64,000 nt of DNA from assembly GCA_046348225.1 (NCBI GenBank), contig JAXMEQ010000006.1:213689-277688 (forward strand). The letters run 5' to 3'. This DNA is from JAXMEQ01 sp046348225. GTDB taxonomy: Bacteria > Pseudomonadota > Gammaproteobacteria > Burkholderiales > Burkholderiaceae_C. The position numbers were made by a program, and so were the translations under genes. Of the stretch, positions 38,424 to 47,877 are shown in pieces; within the stretch, counting starts at the first letter, position 1, and each line of letters opens with the position of its first letter. The notes beneath the pieces are model-generated. The model saw nothing but the letters and a program-made list of their open reading frames with translations. It had not been told where the DNA came from and ran no database searches.

Positions 38424-39016
38424 GTGATCGCTCCCAGCGTGCGCGAGACGCGCGCCAGGAAGGCGGCGCATTCATCGCGGCTGACGTTGTTCATGTTGTG
38501 CAGCTGCAGCCAGATGGTGCGGCAGTTGCGGGCAAACAGGGCGCGCAGGCCCCGTACAAACAGCTTGCGGCCCGGGTCGCCCATGACCTTTAGCCACCAC
38601 CAGGGCGCGCCGCCCGTGGTCACCACCGTCAGGCGGCGGATGTGGCGCAGCCCCGGCACCGCCGGCTTGCCCTTGGCCGGCGGCGGCAAAAAAGCCACGC
38701 CGGGCAGCCAGACCCGCTCCAGCCAGCCCTTGAGCATGGCCGGCGGGCCGTAAAACCAGGTGGGGTACACAAACACCAGCTGCTCGGCCCATTTCAGCGC
38801 GTCCACATGGGGCTGCACCCGCGCCTCGATCAGGCCGGGGTTGGGCAGGTAGGCCTCGCGCTCCTCGCGCGTGAGCACCGGGTCAAAGCCCTCGGCGTAC
38901 AGGTCGATGCAGCGCAGCTCGTGCCCGGCGGTGCGCAGCGCCTCCACCGCCGCCCGGTACAGCGCCGCGTTGAAGCTGTCCGGGTTGGGGTGGCAGTGGA
39001 CAACCAGGGTTTTCAA
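38420..39016 (-). CDS. NAD(P)H-dependent oxidoreductase, quinone reductase / KefF-type flavodoxin fold
   Basis: A 198-residue flavodoxin-fold enzyme binding FMN or FAD: LKTLVVHCHPNPDSFNAALY (phosphate loop), LVFVYPTWFYGPPAMLKGWLERVW and TVVTTGGAPWWW are the family blocks. The start is taken as TTG 39016, which begins the conserved strand directly; a longer TTG start at 39055 would overlap the neighbouring gene. Its stop overlaps the RidA ATG. A flavin reductase could serve redox steps of the operon's pathway. Confidence 0.85.
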   Translation of the reverse strand: MKTLVVHCHPNPDSFNAALYRAAVEALRTAGHELRCIDLYAEGFDPVLTREEREAYLPNPGLIEARVQPHVDALKWAEQLVFVYPTWFYGPPAMLKGWLERVWLPGVAFLPPPAKGKPAVPGLRHIRRLTVVTTGGAPWWWLKVMGDPGRKLFVRGLRALFARNCRTIWLQLHNMNNVSRDECAAFLARVSRTLGAIT

Positions 39017-39017
39017 G

Positions 39018-40037
39018 TCACTTGCCGGTGAGCTTCTTGCGCACGTCCAGGCCAATGCCCTTGTTCACAAACTGGGTGGTCGCCACCTTGGACAGATCGA
39101 CCTCGCCCGGCTTGTACAGCCCGGCCTTGACCATCTTGTCGTAGAAGTCCTTGATGCGGGCCTCGCTCATGGTGCCGATGCCACGGGTCTGGGCGTCGCC
39201 GCTGTCCACAATGCCCAGCTTCTTCATCAGGTCGATCGAGCCCTGGATGCCGGCGTCCGTCGCCTCGGGGTTGGCCTTCTTGATCATCTCGTTGGCGGCC
39301 TTGTTGTCGCCATAGAGGTAGTTGTACCAGCCGAGAATGGACGCCTCGACGAACTTGCGCACCGTCTCGGGCTTGGTGCGTACCAGGTCCAGCCGCGTCT
39401 CGATGGTCGTGCTGTAGGTGGAAAAGCCGTTGTCGGCCAGCAGGTGGACCACCGGGTCAAAGCCGGCCTGGGCCTTGATGGAGATCGGCTCGCTGATCGA
39501 GTAGCCCTGCTGCACCGACTTCTTGTCGGCCAGGAACGGGCCGACGTTGAACACATAGGGCTTGAGCTGCTCGTCCTTGAAGCCATGCTCGGCCTTCATC
39601 CATTGCCAGAAGCTGAACTGGCCGTCCTTGCTGATGAAGGCGGTGGGCGCCTTGGTCAGGTCGGAAAACTTGTCATAGCCCTGGCCGGGGTGGGCAAAGA
39701 TGGCCTGCGGGTCTTTCTGGAAGATGGCCGCCACCACGGTGGTGGGCACGCCGTTCTTGACGTTGTCAAACGTCAGCAGCAGGTTGCCGGTCATCAGGAA
39801 GTCGATCTTGCCGGTGGCCAGCAGCGGCCGGTTGTTGACCTGCGGGCCGCCTTGCTGGATGTCCACGTCCAGCCCGTACTTCTTGTAGGTGCCGTCGGCC
39901 AGCGCCTGGTAGAAGCCGCCGTGGCCGGCCTGGGCCTTCCAGTTGGTGGCGAACACCACCTTTTCCTGGGCAAAACCGGCTCCAGCCCACGCCAATGCTG
40001 CGCAAGCTGCTATGAATTTGATAGCGTTTCGTTTCAT
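39018..40037 (-). CDS. ABC transporter substrate-binding protein, NMT1/THI5-like (SsuA/TauA/ThiY group)
   Basis: A 339-residue periplasmic binding protein with a signal peptide (MKRNAIKFIAACAALAWAGAGFA). The binding domain begins VVFATNWKAQAGHGGFYQAL and has the NMT1 blocks (DGTYKKYGLDVDIQQGGPQV, VPTTVVAAIFQKDPQAIF). Homologues bind hydroxymethylpyrimidine, sulfonates, riboflavin or aromatic N-compounds. It belongs to the importer encoded by 42677-44273 but is placed two genes downstream of the permease. An interspersed element (40009-40025) encodes part of its signal peptide. Confidence 0.9.
   Translation of the reverse strand: MKRNAIKFIAACAALAWAGAGFAQEKVVFATNWKAQAGHGGFYQALADGTYKKYGLDVDIQQGGPQVNNRPLLATGKIDFLMTGNLLLTFDNVKNGVPTTVVAAIFQKDPQAIFAHPGQGYDKFSDLTKAPTAFISKDGQFSFWQWMKAEHGFKDEQLKPYVFNVGPFLADKKSVQQGYSISEPISIKAQAGFDPVVHLLADNGFSTYSTTIETRLDLVRTKPETVRKFVEASILGWYNYLYGDNKAANEMIKKANPEATDAGIQGSIDLMKKLGIVDSGDAQTRGIGTMSEARIKDFYDKMVKAGLYKPGEVDLSKVATTQFVNKGIGLDVRKKLTGK
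40009..40025. repeat. Interspersed stem-loop element, copy 5 (inside signal peptide)
   Basis: The sequence is GCTATGAATTTGATAGC; on the minus strand it is followed by AGCTTGCGCAGC. It is translated as part of the hydrophobic N-terminus of the ABC substrate-binding protein, with the coding frame preserved. Confidence 0.7.
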
Positions 40038-40110
40038 CGTGGACTCCGTGGACAAAGGGAAACAGGGGAATTTCAGGTGCTCATGCTTGCACAAACCATG
40101 CCCTGCGCAC

Positions 40111-41499
40111 TCAGGGTTTCTCATACGCTGGCAGCCAGCCCCGGGTTTTGCCCGGGTTCATCAGGCCGTGCGGGTCGGCGATTTTCTTGAAGTCGATCTG
40201 CGCGGTGTCGATCTCCTTCATGCCGCCGTCTTCAATGGTGTAGACATGGTTGTCAAACACCATGCAGCCGTCGGCCTCGAACTCGGCCATGATTTCGTAC
40301 AGCCGCTCGCGGTCAAAGTAGCTCACCAGCGGCAGGCCAAACGCCACGCAGCCGCCGAACTGGCGGCCAAACTCGTGGTGCATCAGCACCTCGTCACCCC
40401 AGCGCTCCATCTGCCGCTGCACCAGCCCCACGTCAATGCCCTGCCCCGGCACCCAGGGCTGTACGGTTTGCAGGTTGGTCCAGCTTTTGTCGACCTTCAG
40501 TGCCATCAGCGTGGTGTGGTTGTAGGCGCACTCAAATGCCGGGTACAGGCCCTGGGGCTTGAGCTGGCTTTCGGTCAGCGCCATCGACTCCGTGCCGCCA
40601 TGTTTGCGCACCAGCGCGCGCCAAGGCTCCAGCGATTGCGGGTTCACCATGGAGAACACCGCGTCGCGGTCGGCCGGGAAGCGGTCGCCAAACTCGCCCT
40701 GGTACCAGGGGGCGATGCGCCGCTCCACCGCGGTGATGAGAAAGGCGTCCAGCGTCTGGCCGATGGCTTCCGTGGCCTCGCAGCCAAAGCGCAGCGCGTC
40801 GGCGTAGCTGCCAAACAGCGCGATGTGGTGCACCCAGTCCACCGCCGGCTTCAGGCTCAGGCGCAGCTGGGTGATGATGCCGTTGGTGCCGTAGGCGTGG
40901 TGCACCTTTTGAATGTCCGCATCCTTCAGCTCGATGATGCGCGGCGTTTCCTCCAGCGTCACCACGCGGATCAGCGTCACGTTGCCAGCGTCCTTGAGGA
41001 TGCCGTTGCGCACCGTGCCGGCGCCACCGTAGCCGCCCGCGATGAAGCCACCAATGGTGGCGATGTCGCGCGTGCTGGGGAACATCAGCAGCTCCTGCCC
41101 ACCCGACACCGCCGGGTGGCTGCGCACGGCCTGCTCCAGGTCGGCGATCAGCGTGCCGGCCTCGCACAGCACGCTGCCGGGCTGCACGTCCAGCACGCGG
41201 TTCAGGCCCGTCATGTCCAGCACCACCCCGCCCTGGAGCGGTACGCACTGGCCGTAGTTGCCGGTGCCGCCGCCGCGCAGCGTCACGGGCAGGCGGTGGC
41301 GGGCGCAGGCGGCGGCCACGCGCAGCACCTCGGCCTCGTCATTCGGGCGCACCAGCAGGTCGGCGCGCTTGCCGTCGAGCTGCTCTTTCAGCACCGGGCT
41401 GTACCAGTAGTAGTCGCGGCTCTTGGCCTCCAGCGTGGCGGGGGCGTCGGTCCAGGAAATGCCGGCAATGTCGGCTTTGAAGGCGTCAAGCGGGGTCAT
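40111..41499 (-). CDS. FAD-binding oxidoreductase (PCMH / glycolate oxidase-like)
   Basis: A 462-residue flavoenzyme of the FAD_binding_4 / GlcD-like type. The FAD-binding PCMH domain shows VTLRGGGTGNYGQCVPLQGGVVLD and SGGQELLMFPSTRDIATIGGFIAGGYGGAGTVRNG; the C-terminal half is the FAD-linked oxidase cap and the protein ends with GKTRGWLPAYEKP. It would oxidise a hydroxyl or amine group of the pathway substrate. Its start overlaps the amidohydrolase stop (ATGA). Part of the eight-gene operon. Confidence 0.9.
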   Translation of the reverse strand: MTPLDAFKADIAGISWTDAPATLEAKSRDYYWYSPVLKEQLDGKRADLLVRPNDEAEVLRVAAACARHRLPVTLRGGGTGNYGQCVPLQGGVVLDMTGLNRVLDVQPGSVLCEAGTLIADLEQAVRSHPAVSGGQELLMFPSTRDIATIGGFIAGGYGGAGTVRNGILKDAGNVTLIRVVTLEETPRIIELKDADIQKVHHAYGTNGIITQLRLSLKPAVDWVHHIALFGSYADALRFGCEATEAIGQTLDAFLITAVERRIAPWYQGEFGDRFPADRDAVFSMVNPQSLEPWRALVRKHGGTESMALTESQLKPQGLYPAFECAYNHTTLMALKVDKSWTNLQTVQPWVPGQGIDVGLVQRQMERWGDEVLMHHEFGRQFGGCVAFGLPLVSYFDRERLYEIMAEFEADGCMVFDNHVYTIEDGGMKEIDTAQIDFKKIADPHGLMNPGKTRGWLPAYEKP

Positions 41500-42680
41500 T
41501 GGGGTTGTCCGTGGCGGATCACTGTGCGCTGGCGCCCGGCAGGCGTCAGCAGCTCGTATTCATTGCGGGCGGCCAGCAGCAGCAGGTCGGCCGGGCAGTC
41601 GGGGGCAATGCGGCCGTCCCAAGCCAGGCCCAGCGCGCGCGCCGGGCTCACCGTGATGGCGTCCAGCCAGTCCATGGCGGGCGCCAGGTGGGCCAGCTGC
41701 ACGCCCAGGCCAAAGGTGTCCAGCAGGTCATAGCTGCCGTAGGGGTAAAAGCCGTCGGCCACGTTGTCGGTGGCGATGCAGCCGCGAATGCCGTCGCGCG
41801 CGGCCTCGCGCAGGCGGGTGATGCCGCGCTCCACCGGGGTGCGGTCCCACGAGCCCTGCAAATACAGGTTGGTGGTGGGCAGCGCCACCAGGTGCAGGCC
41901 GACCCGGGCGCACAGCGACAGCGTGCGCAGCGCCTCGTGGTTGTGCTGCACCGTGAGCGAGCAGGCGTGGCCGCAGGTCACGCGGCCCTGCCAGCCGTTG
42001 CGCAGCATCACCTCGGCAATGCTGCGCAGGCCGGTGGCATCGTGGTCCAGCCCCTCGTCCACATGAAAGTCCAGCGGCAGCGCGTGCTTGCGGGCCAGGT
42101 CAAACACGCGCTGGAGCTTGTCGTCCAGGTGGTCGTTGCGGTAGACAAAGGCGCCCAGCACGCCGCGGGCGCGCGCCACTTCCAGCGCAATGTCTTCGCC
42201 GTCAAACGCATCGGCAAACACGTCCAGCGGCGTGAGCGAGACGAATTGCAGCTCCATCCGGCCAGCCCATTCGTCGCGCAGGTCTTCAAACACCGCCAGC
42301 GCGGCGGGCTTGTCGCGCTCCACCCAGTCGAGGTGGGTACGCAGGGCACGGGCACCGCTTTGCCAGCTGGCCTCGATGGCGCGGCCCATGCGCGCGCGCA
42401 GGTCGGGCCCGCTCCAGCGGGCGCGGTGCTCCGCCATGCGGGCGATGGCGGCAAACAGGTCGCCCTGCACCGCGCCCACGTCCTGCACGGTGTAGGTTTT
42501 GTCGATGTGCACATGCGCGTCCACCAGCGCGCTGAGCAGCGTGCCCTGCGGCGGGCCGGCCACGGGCGTGACGCTTTGCACCTGCGCGCCGGCCAGCAGC
42601 ACGTCAAACGCCTGGGTGTCGGGCGCGTCGCTTTCAAAGCCGCGCAGCCGCGGCGGGATGGCCACCGCCGCGAGCTTCAC
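41496..42680 (-). CDS. Amidohydrolase family protein, cytosine deaminase-like
   Basis: A 394-residue metal-dependent hydrolase. The metal ligands of the CodA-like group are visible: VDAHVHIDKTY (HxH), LDFHVDEGLDHD (H-x-D-E), VTCGHACSL and the late Asp in IATDNVADGFYPYGSYD. Such enzymes deaminate or hydrolyse ring amidines, as in cytosine, isoguanine or triazines. Its start overlaps the permease stop by ATGA. In this operon it probably opens or deaminates a heterocyclic ring; the ring itself is not known. Confidence 0.92.
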   Translation of the reverse strand: MKLAAVAIPPRLRGFESDAPDTQAFDVLLAGAQVQSVTPVAGPPQGTLLSALVDAHVHIDKTYTVQDVGAVQGDLFAAIARMAEHRARWSGPDLRARMGRAIEASWQSGARALRTHLDWVERDKPAALAVFEDLRDEWAGRMELQFVSLTPLDVFADAFDGEDIALEVARARGVLGAFVYRNDHLDDKLQRVFDLARKHALPLDFHVDEGLDHDATGLRSIAEVMLRNGWQGRVTCGHACSLTVQHNHEALRTLSLCARVGLHLVALPTTNLYLQGSWDRTPVERGITRLREAARDGIRGCIATDNVADGFYPYGSYDLLDTFGLGVQLAHLAPAMDWLDAITVSPARALGLAWDGRIAPDCPADLLLLAARNEYELLTPAGRQRTVIRHGQPQ

Positions 42681-43516
42681 CGCTCGGCCTTCACTTCAGA
42701 CTCGTGCCACTTGCCCAGCACCAGCCACGACACAAAGTTGAAGATCAGGTAGATGGCAATGCCGGTAAGCGACACCAGCACCAGCGCGGCAAACATCTTG
42801 GGGATCTCGGTACGGAAGCTCGCCTCGAGGATGCGCGAGGCCAGCCCCGTCTCCTTGCCGGCCGCGCCGGCGGTGAACTCGGCCACCACCGCGCCGATCA
42901 GGCTCAGCCCGCCCGCCACCTTGAGCCCCGCCATGAAGTACGGCATGGCCGACGGGATGAGCAGGTGCCGCAGCGTCTGCCAGGGGCTGGCGCGGTAGAG
43001 CTGGAACAGGTCGCGCAGGTTCAAATCAGCACTGCGCAGGCCGATCACGGTGTTGGACAAAATGGGGAAGAACGCCACGATCCACGCGCACAGCAGCAGT
43101 GCGGCGGTGGTGCTGTCGATGAAGATCAGAATGAGCGGCGCGATCGCCACAATCGGCGTGACCTGCAGCACGATGGCAAACGGGAACAGGCTGAGCTCCA
43201 CCCACTTGCTGAGCGCAAACACCATGGCCAGCAGCACGCCACCCACCACGGCCAGCGCCAGGGCGCCAAAGGTGATCTTCATGGTGAACAGCCAGCTGCC
43301 CATGAGCGAGCCCAGGTTGTCCCACAGCGTCACGGCCACCAGGGTGGGCGCGGGCAGGATGTAGTGCGGGATCTGCTTGATGCGCACAAACGCCTCCCAC
43401 GCGCACAGGGCCAGGATGAACAGCGCCACCGGCAGCGCCACGCGCAGCCAGGGCTGCTGGTGCAGCGGCACGCGGCCGCTGGCCACCATGGTGCGTTCAG
43501 CGTTGTGCTCAGGCAT
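42677..43516 (-). CDS. ABC transporter permease, SsuC/TauC/ThiX-type
   Basis: A 279-residue inner-membrane permease with about six transmembrane helices (first at ALPVALFILALCAWEAFV) and an EAA-like loop around TLRHLLIPSAMPYFMAGLKVAGG. It overlaps the ATPase gene by 8 bp and the amidohydrolase by 4 bp. The partner binding protein is the NMT1-like protein at 39018-40037. Confidence 0.92.
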   Translation of the reverse strand: MPEHNAERTMVASGRVPLHQQPWLRVALPVALFILALCAWEAFVRIKQIPHYILPAPTLVAVTLWDNLGSLMGSWLFTMKITFGALALAVVGGVLLAMVFALSKWVELSLFPFAIVLQVTPIVAIAPLILIFIDSTTAALLLCAWIVAFFPILSNTVIGLRSADLNLRDLFQLYRASPWQTLRHLLIPSAMPYFMAGLKVAGGLSLIGAVVAEFTAGAAGKETGLASRILEASFRTEIPKMFAALVLVSLTGIAIYLIFNFVSWLVLGKWHESEVKAER

Positions 43517-44273
43517 GGGCCTCCCCGGCGGAATGCAGCGCGCTGGAGACCTGCACGCACAGCTCGGCATAACGCGGCGTGTTGCGGAAGCTGTCGCTGC
43601 GCGGGTAGGGCTCGTCCACGCGGATGTCGGCCACCACGCGGCCGGGGCGCGCAGCCATCACCACGATGCGGTTGCTCAGGTACACCGACTCGTAAACACT
43701 GTGCGTCACAAACAGCGTGGTGAAGCGGTTGGCCTGCCACAGCGCCAGCGTGTCGTTGTTGAGCTTGAAGCGCGTCATCTCGTCCAGCGCGGCAAAGGGC
43801 TCGTCCATCAGCAGCAGGCGGGGCTGGGTGATCATGGCGCGGGCGATGGACACGCGCATCTTCATCCCGCCCGACAGCTCGCGCGGGTACACGTGGGCAA
43901 ACTGCGCCAGGCCCACGGTGGCCAGCACCGCCTCAATGCGCTCGCGCGCCGCCTCACGGGCCACGCCCTTCAGGCGCAGCGGCAGCCAGACGTTGTCAAA
44001 CACCGTGGCCCAGGGCATGAGCGTGGGCTCCTGGAACACAAAGCTCAGGTCGTGCGAGGCATCGCCTGAGCTCCCTGCGCTCCAGCGGATTTCGCCGCCC
44101 GACAGCGGCGACAGGCCGGCGATCATGCGCAGCGCCGTGCTTTTGCCGCAGCCGCTGGGGCCCAGAAAGCTCACAAACTCATGCTCGCCCACGGCGAGCG
44201 ACATGCCCTGCAGCGCCAGCGTGCCGTTGCCGTAGCGCTTTTCAACCTGGTGCAGTTCCAGCAGGGTGGGCAT
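43509..44273 (-). CDS. ABC transporter ATPase, SsuB/TauB/ThiZ-type
   Basis: A 254-residue ATPase: Walker A GPSGCGKST, signature LSGGMKMRVSIARAM, Walker B LLLMDEPFAALDEMTR, switch His in FVTHSVYESVYLS. It energises the neighbouring permease. It lies 3 bp downstream of the creatininase-like gene in the operon order. Confidence 0.93.
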   Translation of the reverse strand: MPTLLELHQVEKRYGNGTLALQGMSLAVGEHEFVSFLGPSGCGKSTALRMIAGLSPLSGGEIRWSAGSSGDASHDLSFVFQEPTLMPWATVFDNVWLPLRLKGVAREAARERIEAVLATVGLAQFAHVYPRELSGGMKMRVSIARAMITQPRLLLMDEPFAALDEMTRFKLNNDTLALWQANRFTTLFVTHSVYESVYLSNRIVVMAARPGRVVADIRVDEPYPRSDSFRNTPRYAELCVQVSSALHSAGEAHA

Positions 44274-44276
44274 GGG

Positions 44277-45098
44277 TCAGGGGATGTGGGGTGTGTCGGT
44301 CAGGGTGCTCAGCGGCAGGGCCGCGACTTCTTGCAACAACAGTGCCAGCTGGCGGCCGGCCGCGTCGATCACGGCCTGGCCCTTGGCGACGGTGGCCACG
44401 GCCGCGTTGCCGGCCGCGCCCATGGGGTTGTAGTCCTGCACCTGCCAGCCCAGCTTGGCGCTGGTGCCGTTGCCCAGGATGGGGTACTTGGCGGCCCGCT
44501 CCTGCGCGGTGGACTGGAAATGCCGCGCCTGGGCCATGTCCACAAACTGCGGGCGCAGCGCCAGCATCATGGACGTTTCCATGTCGCCCGCATGGATGCC
44601 AAAGCGGTGCTCTTCGGGCGGGAACAGGCCGTTGACCTCGTCCCCCAGCGGCAGAGTGAACCAGTTGGTGGAATACACGATGAGCCCGTGTGCGGTGCGC
44701 AGGTCGCGCGCCACGATGTCCATCACGCTGAGCTGGCCACCGTGCGAATTGAACAGCACCAGCTTCCGGATGCCGGTGCGCGCCACGCAGGCGCCCAACT
44801 CCATCCACACACGGATGATCGTCTCGGCGCTGAGCGTGAGCGTGCCGGGGAAGCGGATGTGTTCATTGCTCTTGCCCACCTGCTGGGTGGGCAGGAACAG
44901 CACGGGCAGTTCAGCCGGCAGGTGCGGCAGCGAAGCGGCAATGACCCCGTCCACCAGCGTGGTGTCCACGCTCACGGGCAGGTGCGGGCCGTGCTGCTCG
45001 ATGGCCGCCACCGGCAGCACGGCCACGGTGGCGGGCGCGTCGAGCTGCGCAAAGTCGCGCGTGGACAGGTCGGCCCAGAAGCGGGATTTGAGTTTCAT
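44277..45098 (-). CDS. Creatininase family protein
   Basis: A 273-residue metal-dependent amidohydrolase of the creatininase / 2-amino-5-formylamino-6-ribosylaminopyrimidinone formamide hydrolase family. Metal ligands are in VAAIEQHGPHLPVSVDTTLVDG (Glu, His, Asp) and FNSHGGQ. It would open a cyclic amide or hydrolyse a formamide. It is the first gene of the eight-gene operon; only 27 bp separate it from the stop of the upstream E1 gene, so read-through from that gene or a promoter inside it must drive the operon. Confidence 0.9.
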   Translation of the reverse strand: MKLKSRFWADLSTRDFAQLDAPATVAVLPVAAIEQHGPHLPVSVDTTLVDGVIAASLPHLPAELPVLFLPTQQVGKSNEHIRFPGTLTLSAETIIRVWMELGACVARTGIRKLVLFNSHGGQLSVMDIVARDLRTAHGLIVYSTNWFTLPLGDEVNGLFPPEEHRFGIHAGDMETSMMLALRPQFVDMAQARHFQSTAQERAAKYPILGNGTSAKLGWQVQDYNPMGAAGNAAVATVAKGQAVIDAAGRQLALLLQEVAALPLSTLTDTPHIP

Positions 45099-45125
45099 CC
45101 CGCCATCTTAGGGGCCGCCGCCGGC

Positions 45126-47804
45126 TCAGGCCTCCGGCGATAACCCCAAGCTGCGCCGGGCTGCCCGCGCGATACTGGCCGCGTCCACCCCAAAGAACTG
45201 GCGCAGGGCGGCGCGCGTGTCGCTGCGGCCAAAGCCGTCGGTGCCGAGGGTCACGTATCGGCGGCCTTCGGGGATGAAGGCGCGGACGCTTTCGGGCACG
45301 GCGCGCACATAGTCGGTGGCGGCGATCACCGGGCCCTGGCTGCTGGCGAGCTGGCGGGTGATGTGGGGCAGGCTGCCCTCGCCCTGTGCCTCGCAGGCCA
45401 TGCCGTCACGGGCCAGCTCGCTCCAGCTGGTGACGCTGTACACATCCACCGTCAGGCCCTGGGCGGCCAGCTGGTCGGCGGCCTTGAGCACTTCCGTCAG
45501 AATGGCGCCAGATCCCAGCAGCGTGATGCTTTGAGATGAAATCGGGCTGTAGCCCTCATCCACATTGCGTGAGGCGCTACGAAATTGATAGCAACCGCGC
45601 ACCACGTCGCCCTCTACCCCTGGCGGCAAATCGGGCTGGGCGTAGTTCTCGTTCATGAGCGTGACGTAATAGAACACGTCTTGCTGCTCCACCAGCATCT
45701 CGCGCATGCCGTGGTCAATGATGACGGCCATCTCGCCGGCAAAGGCCGGGTCCCACGCGCGGCAGTTGGGGATGGTGGCGGCTATCAGGTGGCTGGAGCC
45801 GTCCTGGTGCTGCAGGCCCTCACCGCCCAGCGTGGTGCGGCCGCTGGTGGCGCCCAGCAGGAAGCCGCGGGCGCGCTGGTCGGCCGCGGCCCAGATCGCA
45901 TCGCCCACGCGCTGGAAGCCGAACATGCTGTAGTAGATATAGAACGGCAGCATGGGAAAGCCGTGCACGCTGTAGCTGGTGGCGGCCGCCGTCCAGCTGG
46001 CGATGGCGCCCGCCTCGGAAATGCCTTCTTCCAATATTTGCCCGTCCAGCGCCTCGCGGTAGCTCAGCACCGAGCCAATGTCTTCCGGCTCGTAGCGCTG
46101 GCCCACGCTGCTGTAGATGCCCACCTGCTTGAACAGGTTGGCCATGCCGAAGGTGCGCGCCTCGTCGGCCACGATGGGGACGATGCGGGGCCCGAGCTGC
46201 GAATCCTTCAACAAGTTGCCCAGCAGCCGCACGAAGGCCATGGTGGTGGACATCTCTTTGCCCGCCGCGGCCGTGGCAAACGCCGCATACGACGCCAGCG
46301 CAGGCACGGGTAGGGTCTGCGGGGCAGGACTACCAGGCGACGCCTTTGGCGCCGCGTACCTTTTGGGCAGGTAGCCCCCGAGTGCCGCGCGTCGGGCATG
46401 CATGTAACGCATCTCGGCGCTGTCTTCTGCGGGTTTGAAGAATTCAAGGTTCGTGGCCTGCGCGTCGGTCAGCGGCAGGTTGAAGCGGTTGCGGAACTCG
46501 ATGAGCGCGGCTTCGTCCAGCTTCTTCTGGCTGTGCGTGGTCATCTTGCCCTGGCCGGCCTGGCCCATGCCGTAGCCCTTCTTGGTGTGGGCCAGGATCA
46601 CCGTGGGCTGGCCACGGTGGTTGGCGGCGGCGGCATAGGCGGCGTGGATCTTGACGAGGTCATGGCCCCCGCGCTTGAGCCGGTCAATCTGCTCGTCCGT
46701 CATGCCCTGCGCCAGGCGCTGCAGCTCGGCGTTCTGGCCGAAGAAATGGTCGCGGTTGAAGCGGCCGTCTTTGGCGGCAAAGGTCTGCATCTGGCCGTCT
46801 ACCGTGTCGGCAAAGGCCTGCACCAGCGCGCCGGTGACGTCGCGGGCGAACAGGCCGTCCCAGTCGCTGCCCCACACCAGCTTGATGACGTGCCAGCCCG
46901 CGCCGCGGAAGAGCTTTTCCAGCTCGTCAATGATGCGGCCGTTGCCGCGCACCGGGCCGTCCAGCCGCTGCAGGTTGCAGTTGACCACCCAGACCAGGTT
47001 GTCGAGCTTCTCGCGGCTGGCCAGGGTGAGGGCGCTCATGGATTCGGGCTCGTCCATCTCGCCGTCGCCAAACACGCCCCACACTTTGCGCGTGCCGCAG
47101 TCCAGCAGGTTGCGGTGGGTGAGGTAGCGCATGAAGCGCGCGTGGTAGATGCTGCTGATGGGCCCCAGCCCCATGGAGCCGGTGGGGAACTGCCAGAAAT
47201 CCGGCATCAGCCAGGGGTGGGGGTAGCTGCTGAGGCCCCGCGCACCGTGGGCGGGGGCGGTGAGCTCCTGCCGGTAATGGGCGAGGTCGTTTTCCGTCAG
47301 GCGCCCTTCCAGAAAGGCGCGGGCATAGACGCCCGGGGCGCTGTGGGGCTGGAAGAAGACCAGGTCGCCGCCATGCGCGCCACCCTCTTCCACATTGCGC
47401 GCATGGAAGAAATGATTGAACCCCACCTCAAACAGATCCGCCGCGCTGGCGTAGCTGGCGATGTGGCCACCCAGCTCACCGTACGCCCCATTCGCGCGCG
47501 CCACCATGGCCAGCGCGTTCCAGCGCATCAACGAGGCGAGCTTTTCCTCCAGCGCCAGATCGCCGGGGAACGGGGGCTGTGCGTCCACGGCGATGGTGTT
47601 GACGTAGGGCGTGACCAGCTCCGGCTGCCAGGCCACCTGCGCCGTGCGCGCCATGCGCACCAGCGCGTCGAGCATGAAGCGCGCACGCTCCGGCCCCTGC
47701 GTGGCCACCAGGGCCAGAAAGGCGTCGCGCCATTCGGCGGTTTCAGCCGGGTCCGTGTCAGCGCCGTCGGTGGCCAGAAAGCGGGTGATGCTGTGGTCTG
47801 TCAT
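45126..47804 (-). CDS. Homodimeric pyruvate dehydrogenase E1-like 2-oxoacid dehydrogenase (MdeB type)
   Basis: An 892-residue thiamine diphosphate enzyme of the AceE type that oxidatively decarboxylates a 2-oxo acid. The ThDP motif GDGEMDEPES...NCNLQRLDGPVRGN is intact. No E2/E3 genes lie nearby, and an Lrp-type regulator is divergent beyond a toxin-antitoxin cassette; this recalls mdeB-mdeR of Pseudomonas, where the enzyme oxidises 2-oxobutyrate from methionine. ATG 47804 is chosen over 47822. An interspersed element with its tail is read in frame at about 45546-45592. Substrate assignment is by context only. Confidence 0.88.
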   Translation of the reverse strand: MTDHSITRFLATDGADTDPAETAEWRDAFLALVATQGPERARFMLDALVRMARTAQVAWQPELVTPYVNTIAVDAQPPFPGDLALEEKLASLMRWNALAMVARANGAYGELGGHIASYASAADLFEVGFNHFFHARNVEEGGAHGGDLVFFQPHSAPGVYARAFLEGRLTENDLAHYRQELTAPAHGARGLSSYPHPWLMPDFWQFPTGSMGLGPISSIYHARFMRYLTHRNLLDCGTRKVWGVFGDGEMDEPESMSALTLASREKLDNLVWVVNCNLQRLDGPVRGNGRIIDELEKLFRGAGWHVIKLVWGSDWDGLFARDVTGALVQAFADTVDGQMQTFAAKDGRFNRDHFFGQNAELQRLAQGMTDEQIDRLKRGGHDLVKIHAAYAAAANHRGQPTVILAHTKKGYGMGQAGQGKMTTHSQKKLDEAALIEFRNRFNLPLTDAQATNLEFFKPAEDSAEMRYMHARRAALGGYLPKRYAAPKASPGSPAPQTLPVPALASYAAFATAAAGKEMSTTMAFVRLLGNLLKDSQLGPRIVPIVADEARTFGMANLFKQVGIYSSVGQRYEPEDIGSVLSYREALDGQILEEGISEAGAIASWTAAATSYSVHGFPMLPFYIYYSMFGFQRVGDAIWAAADQRARGFLLGATSGRTTLGGEGLQHQDGSSHLIAATIPNCRAWDPAFAGEMAVIIDHGMREMLVEQQDVFYYVTLMNENYAQPDLPPGVEGDVVRGCYQFRSASRNVDEGYSPISSQSITLLGSGAILTEVLKAADQLAAQGLTVDVYSVTSWSELARDGMACEAQGEGSLPHITRQLASSQGPVIAATDYVRAVPESVRAFIPEGRRYVTLGTDGFGRSDTRAALRQFFGVDAASIARAARRSLGLSPEA
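45576..45592. repeat. Interspersed stem-loop element, copy 6 (inside E1 gene)
   Basis: The sequence is GCTACGAAATTGATAGC; on the minus strand it continues GCCTCACGCAATG and then a GAGGGCTACAGCCC tail, making this one of the clearest extended copies (about 45546-45592). It is read in frame inside a conserved enzyme. Confidence 0.75.
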
Positions 47805-47877
47805 GCACGCCACTGTAGGCAAAGTGGCGCAAAACAGGTTGCTGAAAATGACTCAAGGCCACGTATTAAACGCACAA

